From the NCBI GenBank assembly GCA_039654915.1, contig CM077595.1:83865501-83929500 (forward strand): a stretch of 64,000 nt of DNA. Reading direction: 5' to 3'. Positions within the stretch are counted from its first letter, which is position 1. Each line of letters begins with the position of its first letter. Positions 13,589 through 24,810 of this stretch are shown here, in pieces. A program made the translations under genes and the position numbers. This DNA is from Aquilaria yunnanensis. Its lineage: Eukaryota > Streptophyta > Magnoliopsida > Malvales > Thymelaeaceae. Below the pieces are notes generated by a model. The model ran no database searches and was not told the DNA's origin. It saw nothing but the letters and a program-made list of their open reading frames with translations.

Positions 13589-14888
13589 CAGTGGCGGACC
13601 GCCCTTAGGCCAGGGGGTGCTGCTCCCCCCAAAATTTTGGCAAGATTTAGATAATAGGTACTTAATTGCTCAATTCAAAAGAAATTAGGGTTAAATATGC
13701 ATTCTTACCTCCCGAAAATTATGGAAGAATATAAAGATGAGGAGGCATTAAGTAGGGGTAATCATTATTCGGGCTAAATCCACAAAACCAAAAAACTGAA
13801 AAATTTTGAAAATTCAGTTTGGTTTTGGTCAAAACCAAATAGAGGTAATTTCGGTTTTGGCTGTGAGAGTCGGCTATTTCAGTTATCGAAATAACCAAAT
13901 TAGATTTTTGGGCTTTAGCCTACTTTTTCATTTATTGTTTTCGTTGGGCTAACCCCTAACTACCTAACCCAATTACCCAGGCCTAACAATAACCCCTGCC
14001 CACTTACCTACCCGGTTACCCCTCTTCCCTCTTTGTCCGTCCGTCTCGTCTCGTCTCCCAGACTCCCACTCCCCAGCCCTGCTGACCCTGCCCTGTCCTT
14101 AGATTCAGATCAGATTCGCCCTAGTGCCAGCCCCTAGTCACCATCGTCGTCTCTAGCCCCAATTGCCGTCGTCAACCCCAACCCCAGGGCTATGTTCTGT
14201 CGTTCTCCCTCTACTCTGCAGGCTACAGCTCTGCTCATTCTGGCCCTCCTGGAGTCCGGCCACCGGCGGCAATCAGACCTTCTTGTGGCAACGCCTTTAC
14301 CTGGCCTGATTCCGCTATAACTCAGTGTTCTCACGGGCCACGGCGTGCCAATTGTCACGATTCACAGCAGATAAAACTTTGGTTTGCATTTTTATTTTTA
14401 TTTTATGTTTGTAAGTTCGGTCTACTGGTTCACAATTCAGTTTTAAGCATGCCCTCATAGATTAGAGTTTTCTCTATTGGTTAATTTTTTCGGTTAATTA
14501 GGTTGGAACCGAACCGATTCTTATTTGGTTTCTGCACTCCATTTGATTATTTTGGTTTGTTGTTATCTGAAATTGAAAACCAAAAAAATTGATTTATTCG
14601 GTTCAGTTTTAACCAAAATAACCAATTGATCACCCTAGTAGTGAGGTAAACTTTAAAGAAAGTAGGGACTAAATGAGTAATTATTTTCTCTAGCCTTAAG
14701 CAGATATTCTTATTATTCTAACATGGTCTAAATGCATCATTAGTCCTCTAACTTTTTCAACTCGTACGAGTTGTTCCCTTATCTTTGAATTAGTACGACT
14801 TAGTCCCAATCTCCAACTTTGCCTCATTGCGACACTGTCATTCTCCTCCCGGCTCGCCCTCAAACAAAAAATCCTAGCTCCGCCACTG
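13589..14888. mobile_element. Non-autonomous hAT element, 1300 bp, 8-bp target duplication
   Basis: The ends are CAGTGGCGGA at the left and TCCGCCACTG at the right, a perfect 10-bp terminal inverted repeat. The flanking 8-mer tctacgct is present on both sides (13581-13588 and 14889-14896). An 8-bp duplication and CAGTGGCGGA-type ends are typical of plant hAT elements. There is no transposase; the inside carries a second element. Confidence 0.85.
13753..14637. mobile_element. Second hAT-like element nested in the first
   Basis: The ends are TAGGGGTAATCA and TGATCACCCTA, followed inwards by arrays of GGTTTTGG/CCAAAACC-like words in both orientations. The 8-mers on either side (gcattaag, gtagtgag) agree at only 5 of 8 positions, so the target duplication is decayed or the border is off by a few bases. 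The middle (about 14000-14350) is C-rich and unlike the ends. Confidence 0.55.
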
Positions 14889-15022
14889 TCTACGCTAAGT
14901 TTGTCTATCTCAAATGCTCGTATAATAGCACTGCTATATTTGACTGGTTTGACCATATCTCATTTTTCATGTGCCAAAAGTGGTTTCCAACGTGATATTT
15001 GAGTTCATTCTGTCCTTTGGCA

Positions 15023-15976
15023 TAGGGGTGAGCATGGGTCGGGTTGGTTCGGTTTTATGGTGGAACCGAACCAACCCGAAATGGCCTCGGTTCCAAAATC
15101 TTTCTACCCAACCCAGAACCGAGAACCGAACAGAACCAGAACCATGGTTCTGGGTTTTTCGGTTCTGGTTCTCAGGTTTTTCGGTTTATACCATATACCT
15201 ATAACAACACCAAAATTCAATAAATCTACATCCATAATCAGTTTTATTCAACATAATATACAATTAAATTAATATTTAAATATATGTATTTAGATACATT
15301 CAAAAGAGTTTAAAATGTTGTTCTTACAAAAATGATTCAAAAGAGTTGCTCGTAGGGTATCTTTTATCTCAACTAGTTTACTTCATTCCAGTAATTCCAA
15401 TATTGGTATGACATTCAATATGAAAAATTGAGCCTTTAAGAACATCTTCTTCAGTATTAAAACCTAAAATATGTTGATGTCATAAATTTTTAATTTTGCA
15501 TGACTCAAATGAAAAAAATATCATAATTGTGTCGTAAAGAGTAGTCTGGAATGAAAGATCGAAAGCAAAATGACTTAGGACTGGTAGGTCTATGAAGTAA
15601 AGTGATTTAAGTAAATATGGAGAAATTTCGTAAATGATCCAACAACTTCCATACTGTTTCAATTTGGAACATCAGTTTAAGAGTTTAATATAAAAACACA
15701 AAATAACCATAATAATATTTCAAGGAAATATGTGTGTGTGTGTGTGTGGATATATTAGTAATACTATAATTTTTATTATATGATTATATATATATATCGG
15801 GTTTGGTTCCACCTCGGGTTGGTTCCATATGGAACCAGAACCAACCCAAAAACTATCGGTTCTTCTGTATGTGGAACCAACCCGAGAACCATGATCAATT
15901 TTTACCCAACCCAACCCAACCCAATGGAGGTGATTCGGTTTCGGTTTCGGGTTTACCCAACCCATGCTCACCCCTA
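15023..15976. mobile_element. Non-autonomous hAT element, 954 bp, perfect 8-bp duplication
   Basis: The ends are TAGGGGTGAGCATGGGT and ACCCATGCTCACCCCTA, a perfect 17-bp inverted repeat, flanked by ctttggca at 15015-15022 and 15977-15984. The subterminal regions are packed with GGTTGGTTCGG/CCGAACCAACC words in both orientations, so each end can fold on itself. A (TG)n run lies at about 15730-15748. No transposase is present. Confidence 0.88.
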
Positions 15977-15984
15977 CTTTGGCA

Positions 15985-17014
15985 GCCCAAAATACTTCAG
16001 TATGATTCCGTCAGCCTAATTTCTAAGCCATGCAAGTCAGCCCTATTTTCTTAGGATCCCAACCCTAGGTTTCCCTTATGGCCTTCTGTAGAGAGTGCCA
16101 GGGAATGAATTCTAAGCATTTGGAGTACTGTTGACATAATAAAGGTAGCCATCCTTTACAAAGCAGATGGTCTATTGTACAAGTTCTGAAGCTAAAAATA
16201 TTGAAGAAAAAGCACAGAAAGGTACTGCACTCGATGATCACCGTAAATCTAATACGTTGATTTACATATTAGTGAAGAGGAAATTACTTTTCTGGCAAAA
16301 AGGAGAAGATTCTTGTGATGATGTTGTTGTCCCGAAGCTATTCCATCCCAATCTCCACGTCTTCTCCAAATAGCTTTTATGTGTGTAGTTCATTCTATTC
16401 TAAAATGTGAGATATCTATCTGGTAGTTGTTGAAGTACTGAACCTTAAACTAATTGGTGATGAATAGATATTAGAGAAATCTTTCAGCTTTATAAGTTTC
16501 AAGGTCACCCCCAACTTAACTATGTGATATTTGCTCTCAACTAACAAATCAAAAAAGAAAAGAAAATGAAAGAAAAAGAAACATCTGACCAGTCTCAATT
16601 AACTATGAATTTATGTCACGATTGCTTAACATTATTGTCTTTCACATTTTTAAAATATTCAAAAGATTTTATGGTGATGACACCTATGATTTATATTGAA
16701 CCATATATGTAGTAACACGTGCCGATTTTCCATTTTACCTTTGATAACATATACGTGTCACCTTACCATTCAACTTTAAATTGACTTTGCTTAGTTCGAT
16801 AGTTTTTGTTTTAATTAACATCAACCTGCGTTTCCTCTTCTTCCAGGCTCCACAATCTTTTTTCTACCTTCCCACTCCCACCCAGAAGTCAGGATCTTTT
16901 CACATGTTTCCTGCGACAAAAAAAAAAAAACGAAACTGCCAAGTGCCCACCGACAACCCATTGCTTCATCATTTCTCATTCACTCAAAATTTCATTTGTT
17001 CATCTTCCTAAACT
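15985..17014. other. Gene-free stretch
   Basis: I see only short, unrecognised open frames on both strands and no clear repeat border. A poly(A) run lies near 16920. Confidence 0.4.
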
Positions 17015-17310
17015 CTCGATGATATCTACTACACTGAAGGCCCTGGAACGGGAGCCCCGTTACAAGTGTCCGCCATCATTGTTAGGGTTATTTCACAACT
17101 ATGGAACAAGCCAATTGTAGCGGTGGACCACTACATTGCACATATTAGATGGGTTGGGTTGTAACAACCGACAGGTGCAGAGTTAGCCCGGTTGTATTTT
17201 GCGTGAGTGAAGTGAATACTCAAGTGATTACTTATATCGAGGGTAAGTATAGGAAATTTAGGGAGACAATTGATATTACCATTAGTAATTGCTTGGATCA
17301 ATTATGAGGG
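17015..17310 (+). pseudogene. Kae1/OSGEP (GCP1-type) pseudogene fragment B
   Basis: The frame begins LDDIYYTEGPGTGAPLQVSA and continues [29 protein letters not shown], stop. After a frame change it goes on with [16 protein letters not shown] and [15 protein letters not shown], matching the VSGGNTQVIAY and GETIDIAVGNCLDR segments of the family. The relic thus covers about 95 residues of the ATPase core. The first metal-binding His of the HxxxH helix is kept (DHYIAHI), but stops and frameshifts exclude function. It is more complete than fragment A. Confidence 0.78.
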
Positions 17311-17475
17311 TGACTTTTTCTGTTACTATTTTTTATATAACAAAAAATTAATAGACATTTTTACTTGTAATCAAATTTATTAGGTTTATTTTCCATTTTC
17401 ATCTCTAACTCTTCTACTTATTATATACTATGAGATGATAACTCATTTTCTTTTGACACGGTATAAAACTAGTTA

Positions 17476-17768
17476 GGGTAAATTCTATTGATCGTCCCTA
17501 AACTACATTTAATGTTGCTTATTTATTCTTAAACTATCAAATGTTGTTTAATCGTCTCTAAACTATATCCATTGTTGCTTATTTGTCATACCATCTATCA
17601 TAATATTAAAGATGAATGTAAAAGTGATGCCACATCAGTAGCCACATCATTTTTTCACACTATTTCAGCAACCACATTATTTTTTATCTATCCTTAACGG
17701 TTATGATAAACGGTAAGACGATTAAGTAACACTGGATAGAGTTTATAGACGACTGGTGGAGTTTACCC
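17476..17768. mobile_element. MULE-type MITE, 293 bp, 9-bp target duplication
   Basis: Terminal inverted repeats of about 50 bp start GGGTAAATTCTATTGATCG at the left and, read on the other strand, GGGTAAACTCCACCAGTCG at the right. The flanks are aactagtta (17467-17475) and aactcgtta (17769-17777), a 9-bp duplication with one mismatch. Length of repeat and of duplication fit Mutator-like elements. There is no coding capacity. Confidence 0.72.
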
Positions 17769-17896
17769 AACTCGTTAACATTTGAAAAGTTTTAACAAGC
17801 TTGTGATGAATATGAGGCGAATTTTAGGTTTGGACTGATACGATGTATGAGTGTCATCAGAAATTGGAGAATTCCGTCCTTAGGAATCTATATCAA

Positions 17897-18260
17897 GATG
17901 AGGCCGGTAACCGAAACAACTCCTTACCAAATTCCGTTCTCCTACACATTCTGTCGTTTATGAGGAAAGACGTCATCAAGATGAGTGCCTTTTTCAGGGC
18001 ATGGCAGTTCCTCTAGACCTTTGTTCCTGTGCTTGCCTTCTATTCCAACAGAGGAACCACCTCATTTTCTCTGACCCATTTTGCTACATCTATTGATGAA
18101 ACCATAATCTTCCATTCTTCACCCAAAGTCGTAATCTACATTCTTGGATTCCCATTGGATGACAGTTTGAGATCTCAAGTTGATTGCTGGTTCACTTCGC
18201 CGTTGACCACCAAGTCAAAAAGCTTTGTTTGCTTTTCTATCATAGGACCTCGACCGCTTT
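17897..18260 (+). pseudogene. Second F-box pseudogene, single in-frame TAG
   Basis: The frame reads SLPNSVLLHILSFMRKDVIK, MSAFFRAWQFL, a TAG at 18014-18016, then TFVPVLAFYSNRGTTSFSL and, in the same frame, DDSLRSQVDCWFTSPLTTKS. This is the F-box followed by the W..LWT..P.L.F linker and the VD.W...A segment of plant F-box/LRR/FBD proteins. Only one stop interrupts about 120 codons, at the place where the family has Trp, so the loss may be recent or the allele may differ between individuals. The LRR and FBD parts are absent. Confidence 0.72.
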
Positions 18261-18636
18261 GGTAAGTGTTGCCCTCTTCCTTGTTGGAGGGCCTAGTCGA
18301 GTTCTAGTTAAGGGAACAACTTATCCAAGTTAGTCAAGAGCCCCGGTATATTTAGGCGAAAAAGGAAACACCCAACTCAAATCTTGTCATCCAGGAACTC
18401 ACTAATGCATATATTTCTATGGGATTTGTTAGAACCAACTAGTGGTTTGGCCGTGGCAATTCTATTGGTAAGAACACTACAGGAAGAACAAAAAATCTAG
18501 CCTCACAATGGAGGCAGAAGGTGCTTGATTGATTGAATTGTACTTTCTATTTTGAATTAATGTGTGAAAAAAAAAATCAAAACTTTTGAGCACCTAACTG
18601 AGAAAAGGAGAGAATCGAAGACTCGGACAAGCATTT

Positions 18637-19727
18637 TGCTAAAATACCTTTTCAGCCCTTGAACTCGGCTGATTAGGATACTTAGCCCCCTGAACTTGAA
18701 CTCAACCTAACTCAGCCATTGAACTTGTGTAAATGGGTCAATCAACTCCTCTAACCTGCACATGTCAGAACATGATTTAAAAACACGTAACATCGTTCAT
18801 CCTTTTAAGGTTTGGTGACACAAAAATCATTAGTATTAGAATCAGAAGAATTATAAGGAGTACATCTGTAATTGCTTTATAATAAAAGAAGGAAAAACTA
18901 TAAATCCCATCCCAAGCTTTATGTTCTTTCACTGATATACCCTAATTTTATGAACTTTACAACTAAGCCATCATCCTCATCAACAGCCTTTAGCTTCTGA
19001 CACTAGAATGGCGAAATCCGATGGCAGCATTGACGACGCCATTTCTTCGATACACCCATTTCCTGTATCCAATTGCTTCCTAACCTGGAAATTTGGTTTT
19101 TTGCTCACCGAATTTGCCCTTTATCATGATCCAAATTTGAGCCCCATATTCTCTAGCTTTGTTGCTCATCAAATTTATTAGTGTGGATTCAGATGTTTCT
19201 TACGACAACGACAACGGTGAAACAAGCATGCATGGATTTGAAAAGAATCCTTTTTACTATTCCTGTTGTCGCCGACAAAGATTTTCCTCAATTGGGTCCG
19301 TTGACTTTATTCGAGGTTTGCTATCCTATTGTTGCCAACAAAGAATCGAGTTTGCAAATCCTATTGTTGCTTCTTTCAATTGCACGATGATGTTGCAGTG
19401 ACATAGCAATACGCCTCTTCAAAATTTTTGCACTAGGAAAAATGAATTGAGCAATATGATGACTAATCTAATCATTCAAATTTGATAACCATAAAATAGA
19501 ATCTCCAAATTCATACACAAAGAATGTAGAGATTGTAAATTTTTTGGTGTTTTTTGTGGCAGTGCAAATAGAGGGTGAACGGCGTTAGGTCACGTGACTG
19601 TACGTGTGGGTTAAATGGGTTGACTGAGCCACTTAACCAAGTTCAGGGGCTGAGTTGGTCCGAGTTGAAGTTCAAGGGGTAAATATCTTAGTCAACCGAG
19701 TTCAGGGGTTGAAGGAGTATTTTGGCC
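18637..19727. mobile_element. MULE-like element with TIRs over 100 bp and unrelated cargo
   Basis: The left end (GCTAAAATACCTTTTCAGCC, continuing with TTGAACTCGGCTGA) and the right end on the other strand (GGCCAAAATACTCCTTCAAC, continuing with CCCTGAACTCGGTTGAC) are inverted repeats for more than 100 bp. The middle has a different base composition and includes a 58-codon frame from an ATG near 19008 (MAKSDGSIDDAISSIHPF) and frames at 19159-19401. These could be captured host sequence, but I cannot name the source. A clean target duplication was not found. Confidence 0.6.
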
Positions 19728-20192
19728 TATTCCTAATTATAAGGTTCGCAACAACCGCCCCTGTAGATGGCTCTACGCTTTCCGCTTAGAGTCTGTTTGG
19801 ATACGAGGAATGTTGCTCTTGCAGCCTCATTTGCACAGTTCAACCTCATTAGCATCCAAAGTAAACTCTCCATGAGCTATTATTCGCAATTTCACTTGCA
19901 CGGTATATCTCAAGAACTATTATTTTGTGTTTGATGGTTTTCATCTGTTCTATGTTTTTTGTTTTCACCTTAATAGTTGTTTGAACTTCAAATTTTTTAT
20001 TTTGGGTTGAAGTAGTCGTGGTTTGGCTCTCTGTTATTGCTTCTGCTTTGTTTGCTGCTATTTAACTTTAGAGAGCTTTGTAAATTCATATGTGCTTTTA
20101 AAGGTGATGGTCTTATGCTTTTCAGATATATCTGCTTTTCAGATATATGAAGTGGATGCACATATAACTTCCATTTTGGTTCTATGTGATTC

Positions 20193-20654
20193 ATTACAAT
20201 TTCCATGGCCGGCACATAGAGGAAGCTACTTTCATGTGTTATTATTGACAACAATCAGTTCGTTTTAATTTAGGTCAATTGACCTCAAAATAGTTTATTT
20301 TTATTTTTATTTCTTTTTTACTGGAACTAATTTTAATTAAAAGTTAATATTATGTAATTGTAATAATCCATTAAAAATACAATTTTTGTAATCTTACTAA
20401 ATTTTTATTAATTTTTTTAGTTTAAGGCATTAAAATAATTCATAAAAATTTAATAATATCATGAAAATTTACTTTCAAATTGATTATCATATCTACATAA
20501 TATTGACTTTCAAATGAAATTAATTTCAAGTGAAAATGATGTAAAAATAAAAATAAGTCAGTTGATTTAAGTTAAAACTTAAAACGAACTGGGTGTTGTC
20601 AATAACAACACATGAAAGTAACTTCCCTAGTGTGCCGGCCATGGCAATTGTAAT
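20193..20654. repeat. Large foldback (462 bp) with arms of about 75 bp around a MITE core
   Basis: The left arm starts ATTACAATTTCCATGGCCGG and the right arm, read on the other strand, starts ATTACAATTGCCATGGCCGG. Pairing continues through CACATGAAAGT and TTGTCAATAA-type segments into the TTCGTTTTAA ends of a MITE family that also occurs at 20898 and 34594. The two other copies lack the outer arms, so the arms belong either to a larger element or to an inverted host duplication. Confidence 0.7.
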
Positions 20655-20897
20655 ACAGGTCAGTTTTTGCTCTTGCCTATAATTTTTTTTTAGTTGAGCT
20701 CTGATTTTTGTTATACTTGTTCAGTGTTGATAATATAATGAAATGTTCTTTATCTTTTCCAAGTGTATTTGTAATTTAAACTGCCGGTGTGTAATTTGAC
20801 CTGAATTCAAGGATGTGGACAAACATGTCACTGAAGATGAAAAGGAAAGGAAAACATTGAATGGGGTTATGGCTTTTAGAATGTTTACATCAGCCAA

Positions 20898-21228
20898 TTC
20901 GTTTTAACTTAAGTCAATTGACTTATTTTTACTTTTACATCTTTTTTTGTGTGAAACCAATTTCAATTAAAAGCCAATATTATGTACATGCAATAATCTA
21001 TTTAAAAGTAAATTTTCATGATGTTGTTAAATTTTTATGAATTTTTCTTTTTTAAGGCTTTAAATTAGAAAAATTCATAAAAAATTAGTAAGATTATAAA
21101 AATTGTATTTTCAATGAATTATTATAACTACATAATATTGGATTTTAATTAAAATTAGCTCTAAGTAAAAAAAACGTAAAAATAAAAATAAGTCATTTTA
21201 TAGTCAATTGACTTAAGTTAAAATGAAC
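20898..21228. mobile_element. MITE, second copy of the TTCGTTTTAACTTAAGTC family
   Basis: The ends are TTCGTTTTAACTTAAGTCA at the left and, on the other strand, TTCATTTTAACTTAAGTCAA at the right; TCAATTGA occurs inside both ends. The AT-rich core (CAATTAAAAGCCAATATTATG) is shared with the copies at 20262-20594 and 34594-34900. Confidence 0.7.
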
Positions 21229-21315
21229 TTGGTACTCGTGGTTTTATACCTTTTTGTTTTTCCTGTGTTTTGAACTTGCTGAATCGGTGATAATTAATTT
21301 CTTACTTCAATGCAG

Positions 21316-22127
21316 ATAGCATAGTGGCTGATGTTTTAAAAGGGATTCTGGGTAAGTATGGGAAAAAAATGGGATGGAAGAGAAGGTCACAAGAGTGTAG
21401 GGAAAACACCTGCAGAAGCTGCAGCTGTCATTGTGGTAGATTACAAGCTTCCCTGTGGGAAGGACGCATCTCAGTTGTCGTATTAAGATTCCTGCAAGCA
21501 GCTAAAAGGCTAAATATGGAACCTTCCAGCTGATTGGTCATCAAAGATTCTCTTTGAGTTAAACTTTCAAACTCACTTGTATTCCTTTCTGTGTGCTAGC
21601 TTTCATTTGTCTTACTTTCTTGAAAAATTATGGTTCTGTTCTAGTTTTCTAGACTGATTAAGATTTGGTTGAGTTGCATGAAATGATTGAGTTCTGTTAA
21701 AAAAGGCCACCAAAACTGTCTTAAGTTTTAATTCAGAATTACCCCTCCCCTTGTCCCCCTTCAGTTGGTATTTTTATGTTCATTTAACCAAGATAAGACA
21801 TACATCTACAACTGGGCATGTTCAAAACAAACTCACCCCTGAGGCAGACCCTCAACCCTGCTACTTGCGCATTGCCTTCTGCTGACATCTCGCATTAAGT
21901 CGTAAAATTATACTTCTCATGTTCTGTGTTCCCTAAAATTGAAAAGACAATTTTCTACTTGACTCCTGACACCAAAAAGCTATTGTACCAGCCCAGGTGT
22001 TGCTGCCGGAAAAGGCTGCTGAGATGGAAAGTAGTTGCTGTGCCATCCATACCAAAAGAAACTCTATCTCTTTTCGGCAGCTGATGAAGTGATCAACTCT
22101 TTGCTTGACTTGCAATTGGAGAAGTGA
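21316..22127 (+). pseudogene. HAD-type FMN hydrolase (AtFMN/FHy-like) pseudogene
   Basis: After a caatgcag acceptor the frame reads DSIVADVLKGILGKYGKK. A run of seven A then shifts the frame, after which the sequence reads KWDGREGHKSVGKTPAEAAA and VIVVDYKLPCGKDAS, then a stop. About 500 bp on, in several frames, come GVAAGK, KAAEM, VVAVPSIPKET and SAADEVINSLLDLQLEK. These match successive parts of the haloacid-dehalogenase domain of plant riboflavin kinase/FMN hydrolase: the cap region, then the GKAAGMEV and AADEVINSLLD end. The catalytic DxDGT region is not seen. At least three frameshifts make it non-functional. Confidence 0.68.
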
Positions 22128-22241
22128 ATAGCCGTCTAAAATCTATGTGTGGTTTAAAGTGAAAACAAGCAAAACATAGTAACTACGTGATATTAACTAT
22201 TAAAATTTTAAACTAGGCTATTTGATAATTGTCTTCTAATA

Positions 22242-22476
22242 CTCCCTCCGTCCCGATTTCTTTGATCCATTTGACTTTTTGGGTTAGTTTGACTTGAATT
22301 TTTTTATATTATTGTTTGTTAGAAAAAAATTAAAAAATATATATTTAGAAACTATAGGTTTTGATTTATCATTCACACATAAAAGTTTTTCATTTATATG
22401 CTAAAATGTCTAAAATAAAAAATCATAGATTAATTGCTAAAACGTGAATAGTGCAAATAATTTGGGACGGAGTGAG
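22242..22476. mobile_element. Stowaway-type MITE
   Basis: The ends are CTCCCTCCGTCCCGA and TTGGGACGGAGTGAG between TA dinucleotides (22240-22241 and 22477-22478), as expected for Tc1/mariner MITEs. The core shares GAAACTATAGGTTTTGATTT-like sequence with the copy at 33580. Confidence 0.8.
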
Positions 22477-22570
22477 TAATTGTTATTTGTGTAATAATTT
22501 TTGGAATCATCTGGAAATTAATAAGAGAAATGCATGAAACTTATCTTGAGAAACCAATCTGTGGCAAGTT

Positions 22571-22639
22571 TGGCATACAGGCCGTGAGGCAAATCAAGTG
22601 GCAAATGCTCTAAGCTCGTTTGAGACTAGATGCAGATAA
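22571..22639 (+). pseudogene. RNase H tail of a LINE-type retrotransposon
   Basis: A 22-codon frame reads WHTGREANQVANALSSFETR followed by a stop shortly after. H...R(E/G)AN.VA..L is the end of the RNase H domain in plant non-LTR retrotransposons, including the active-site His. Nothing upstream joins to it, so it is an isolated remnant. Confidence is limited by its length. Confidence 0.5.
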
Positions 22640-22989
22640 TCGTATTCTATGGGCTGACGAGCTCCCCAATCCTATTGCTACTCCTGTTGCCCTGGATTGT
22701 AATTCTTGTTCTTAAGTTGGGAATTGAAGGCGTCAATTTATCCAATCATATGAAACATGAACATGAAGCGGAAATATCTCATCTTATGTTTTTTGATATT
22801 TTATCAAAAGGACAAAGAGATCAATAATCACCTCCATATTTAGTGGAAACGAACGATGCTGAATTTTATATAATAAAAGTTGCAAAGGTATTATTGGTGA
22901 GACATAGGTCAGGTATTAGGAAAAAGATATGGCAACATACTTGTATCTCAATTTGTTCTACGACCCGTTCTCGCGCAAATCCTCTTGAC

Positions 22990-24674
22990 TCAGAGAATGG
23001 GAACAGGGGAAACAAGTTGGAGATGATGAACAAGGTCGGAGTCTGGCAAGTTGAGAGGAGGGAGGGAGTAGTGGCTGTATGTAGAGCTGCCTCTTCTGAT
23101 CTCTTGCATCGTCACCAGCGCCGCCACCGTGTTCCTGAAAATCCCTCCGCCCCCCACACTCATCACCTCTGTCCTGTTTTTCCCCTCTCGTTTCTCTGCT
23201 TCTGGGAACACCGTCTCTATGGTGCTCTCGCATTCCTTCACCAGCTTCGACACCTGATCTGTTGTGAAAAATGGCTCCTCTAGAACCTTCTGGATGAAAG
23301 GCAGCCGCAACAGTCCTCCAGTTCGCTTGTCGTACTTCTTCAGGATCTTGGCCAATCCTGCATCATGTTACTTGCTCTTAACATTTCTACTTGACTTTTT
23401 TTTTTTTTTTTGTCAATATTTATGTTTATTCTGAACACAAGTACTAAGATTCTTAGAAGTAGACCGTTCAGTAGCGGCTCTAAGGGCGTGATGGAGAAGA
23501 TGAGGTGAGGTGATATGGTAGAGAGTATACCAGTGTAATTGATGCTACTGTAATTCTCCAAGAGCACCATTTCTCCGTGGAAATTGACAATCTCTTTCCT
23601 GATTCTTTCCATCTCTTCTTCATACTCTGTTTCCGAAGGCCGAATTCCTTTGGGACCCAATGTGTTCATCACCCTCTTAATCCTTTGCTGCAATTCCTAC
23701 CAACACATTCCTCAACATTTGTCATCTTTTTGTTCCATTTACTCATGCTCTATCTGGAATCTTATATATTGCATTACATATATTTAAGATATAAAGTGCG
23801 AATTTCAATATGCATCTAATGCCAAACACATGTGACATATAGGATCTTGACTATATTCTGGTTTATGATGACCGTGAGTTATAGTAAACCGTCGATTAAT
23901 ATGATACTCATGCTCTAGCTGGAATTTTATTTACATAACACACATTTGAGATATAAAGAGAGAAATTCGATACACATCCAATGTCAAACACGTGTGAGGA
24001 ATATAATATGGGATCCTGATTACATCATGGCCTCGTGGCCCATGACAAGCATAAAATGTCATGAATCGTCAATCAATATGGGCTTCACATAATTTCAAAA
24101 ATACTATAAATGATCGACAGTACGCGACAACTTACGGTAGTCATGACCAAGAATCTTGACTTTTCCCATAATATATCTCTCGTAGCTCCACCAAAAGCTT
24201 TGGAATTTCTCTTGTTTCCTACTTTTCCTTCTTCGAATTCTCAACTCAAGTTTAAACCTGCCTGAATGGCCAAATTTAAATTTTAAAAAGGGCTAATCCT
24301 GCAATTCACTATCCCTAGTTTCGTGATTTTTGTCAGTTTCGGAGGCTAGTTGTTACTATTCGGTTTCGCTTAGTAAGAGTTAAAAAGGACCACCAAAATT
24401 TTAGAAGGCAGATGGGGGAAAACAGAACCTTTAAAATTACCATGTGGCGGATGATGAAGTCCTCTTCCTGCTCCATGAAAAAGGAATTGAACTTATCGAT
24501 CTCATTGTTGAGCAAGTAGACGAACAGGAACTTGGCCTCCGTCGTCTGGGACAATGAGGGCGCCGACGAGATCAACCGGACCAGCTTCTTCAAGTCCTTG
24601 TAAGAGAGGAACTTGTCGCGCCAGGCCGGCAAGGCCTCCTCAACCTGCCGCTTCAATGTCTTGCCAAACTTCAT
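22990..24674 (-). CDS. SPX-domain protein of the SPX1/2/3 class
   Basis: Three exons on the minus strand: 24674..24441, 23696..23531 and 23357..22990; phases close and give 255 residues, the size of Arabidopsis SPX1. It starts [20 protein letters not shown] with [10 protein letters not shown], and later has [14 protein letters not shown] (about 135-148). These lysine-rich helices form the inositol-pyrophosphate pocket in SPX proteins. The C-terminal part ([40 protein letters not shown]) is of the small SPX class, without EXS, RING or MFS domains. Such proteins bind PHR-type MYB factors when phosphate is sufficient and block starvation genes, in nucleus and cytosol. Two PHR1-type boxes lie upstream. 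Intron 1 carries a tandem duplication. The exact paralogue cannot be told. Confidence 0.9.
23741..24081. repeat. Tandem duplication of about 165-175 bp in SPX intron 1
   Basis: Copy 1 (about 23741-23905) and copy 2 (about 23906-24081) both start ACTCATGCTCTA.CTGGAAT and share GAGATATAAAG-like, CCAA..CAAACAC.TGTGA and CGTC.AT.AATATG blocks, with scattered differences. It lies wholly in the intron. Confidence 0.7.
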
Positions 24675-24810
24675 CGATCGGAGGATCGTGGCCGGATTAG
24701 ATGTTGAACAGAATTAACTTGGTGGTGATTAGGATGATGAGGGGCGGGGAAGGCAAGAAACGGTGGAATCATGCCATTAATAAGCGCACAACCATGGAGA
24801 ATATTAAACA

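Noticed and set aside
15057..16054. Open frames of about 70-85 codons rich in Asn-Gln-Pro and Trp-Phe
   Set aside because: They are the translation of GGTTGGTTCGG-type repeats at the hAT ends, in several frames and on both strands.
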